From contig NZ_LN679998.1 of NCBI RefSeq assembly GCF_000953675.1, positions 2,091,963 through 2,155,962 on the forward strand: a DNA stretch of 64,000 nt. The letters are read 5' to 3'. This document shows, in pieces, positions 63,676 to 64,000 of the stretch. The translations under genes were made by a program, and so were the position numbers. This DNA comes from Paraclostridium sordellii (GTDB lineage: Bacteria; Bacillota; Clostridia; Peptostreptococcales; Peptostreptococcaceae). Position 1 is the first letter of the stretch, and each line of letters opens with the position of its first letter. The notes beneath the pieces were generated by a model. It had not been told where the DNA came from. It saw only the letters and a program-made list of their open reading frames with translations, and made no database searches.

Positions 63676-64000
63676 CTAAAAATTCATTTTTATACCATTC
63701 TCTTTTAACCATTTAATCCTTATTTTATAATCAGGTAATATTTTTTCAACTGCATTATAAAAATCTTTTGAATGATTTCTATGCTCCATATGACACATTT
63801 CATGGACAACTATATAATCAACTACTTCTAAAGGCGCCATCGAACACCTTAAATTAAATAATATTTCATTTTTGTATGTACAGCTTGCCCACCTAGTTTT
63901 TTGATCTTTTATTTTAATACTAGATACTCTATCTTTAAAGAACTTTTTATAAAAATCAATTCTATCTTTTACAATTTCTAAAGTTTTATCACAATACCAT
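63676..64000 (-). CDS. YgjP-type metal-dependent hydrolase, 5' end outside window
   Basis: The C-terminal 107 residues of a YgjP/DUF45 zinc-metallopeptidase-like protein. The motif VVHEMCHMEHRNHSKDFYNAV contains HExxH with an adjacent His cluster, typical of the WSS1/YgjP group, and RWASCTYKNEILFNLRCSMAP precedes it. The end is KWLKENGIKMNF and a TAG at 63678-63676. The N-terminus lies beyond the right edge. Its biochemical role is uncertain in the family. Confidence 0.87.
   Translation of the reverse strand, partial: WYCDKTLEIVKDRIDFYKKFFKDRVSSIKIKDQKTRWASCTYKNEILFNLRCSMAPLEVVDYIVVHEMCHMEHRNHSKDFYNAVEKILPDYKIRIKWLKENGIKMNF

Noticed and set aside
1-64000. CRISPR array, prophage, rRNA or tRNA genes
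   Set aside because: No regularly spaced identical repeats, phage structural genes, or tRNA/rRNA landmarks were found on reading both strands; a covariance search would settle tRNAs.

Overview
The window is strongly AT-rich, with dense gene packing, GGAGG-type ribosome binding sites and frequent TTG/GTG starts. The gene content points to a low-GC Gram-positive anaerobe of the Clostridia, most likely Peptostreptococcaceae near Paraclostridium/Paeniclostridium/Romboutsia. Supporting genes are a SPOCS-domain protein, an FMN-riboswitch rib operon, a T-box-controlled NhaC transporter, a prolyl-tRNA deacylase, a membrane M60 surface protease and a Yda/Pss/Ccs-type exopolysaccharide operon. The genus is an inference. 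No rRNA, tRNA, CRISPR array, phage or intact insertion sequence was seen.

Layout. 1-4260: a partial PHP phosphatase, a hypothetical protein, an amidohydrolase, a SPOCS protein and a decayed membrane-protein fragment. 4315-8401: a YfcC transporter with a PepV-like dipeptidase, a CarD-like regulator and a cold-shock protein. 8524-15269: the standout region, a compact cluster resembling part of the bile-acid 7-alpha-dehydroxylation (bai) regulon: a BaiE-like dehydratase and BaiH-like flavoenzyme on one strand, facing an IclR-type regulator, a BaiA-like SDR and a BaiCD-like flavoenzyme. The divergent promoters carry one shared sequence in inverted orientation. 15557-21308: two PASTA paralogues, a small membrane protein and an ornithine cyclodeaminase / IlvD-like / TrmB operon. 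21655-28999: a 1657-residue M60 surface protease and a TPR-GGDEF diguanylate cyclase.

29368-34342: a DXS-family enzyme with its MerR regulator (perfect operator), DNA repair methyltransferase, SPL-type radical SAM protein, prolyl-tRNA deacylase and Cu/Zn superoxide dismutase. 34517-38384: ribDEBAH with promoter, FMN riboswitch and terminator. 38532-41097: proline iminopeptidase, pentapeptide protein, hypothetical. 41243-48089: a five-gene exopolysaccharide operon matching Bacillus ydaK-L-M-N plus a glycoside hydrolase, whose first gene looks like a c-di-GMP receptor. 48256-53554: Fur-box iron/siderophore ABC importer with a MATE exporter at the end of the operon.

53897-64000: TraX-like protein, GltS, a lipoprotein, a kinase-like protein lacking the catalytic core facing an XRE regulator, a two-component system, a 44-residue membrane peptide, and an NhaC-family transporter under a T-box with a probable tyrosine specifier. 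The right edge cuts a YgjP-type metallohydrolase. Functional themes are amino-acid and peptide use, surface carbohydrate and mucin interaction, c-di-GMP signalling, and reductive transformation of steroid-like substrates.
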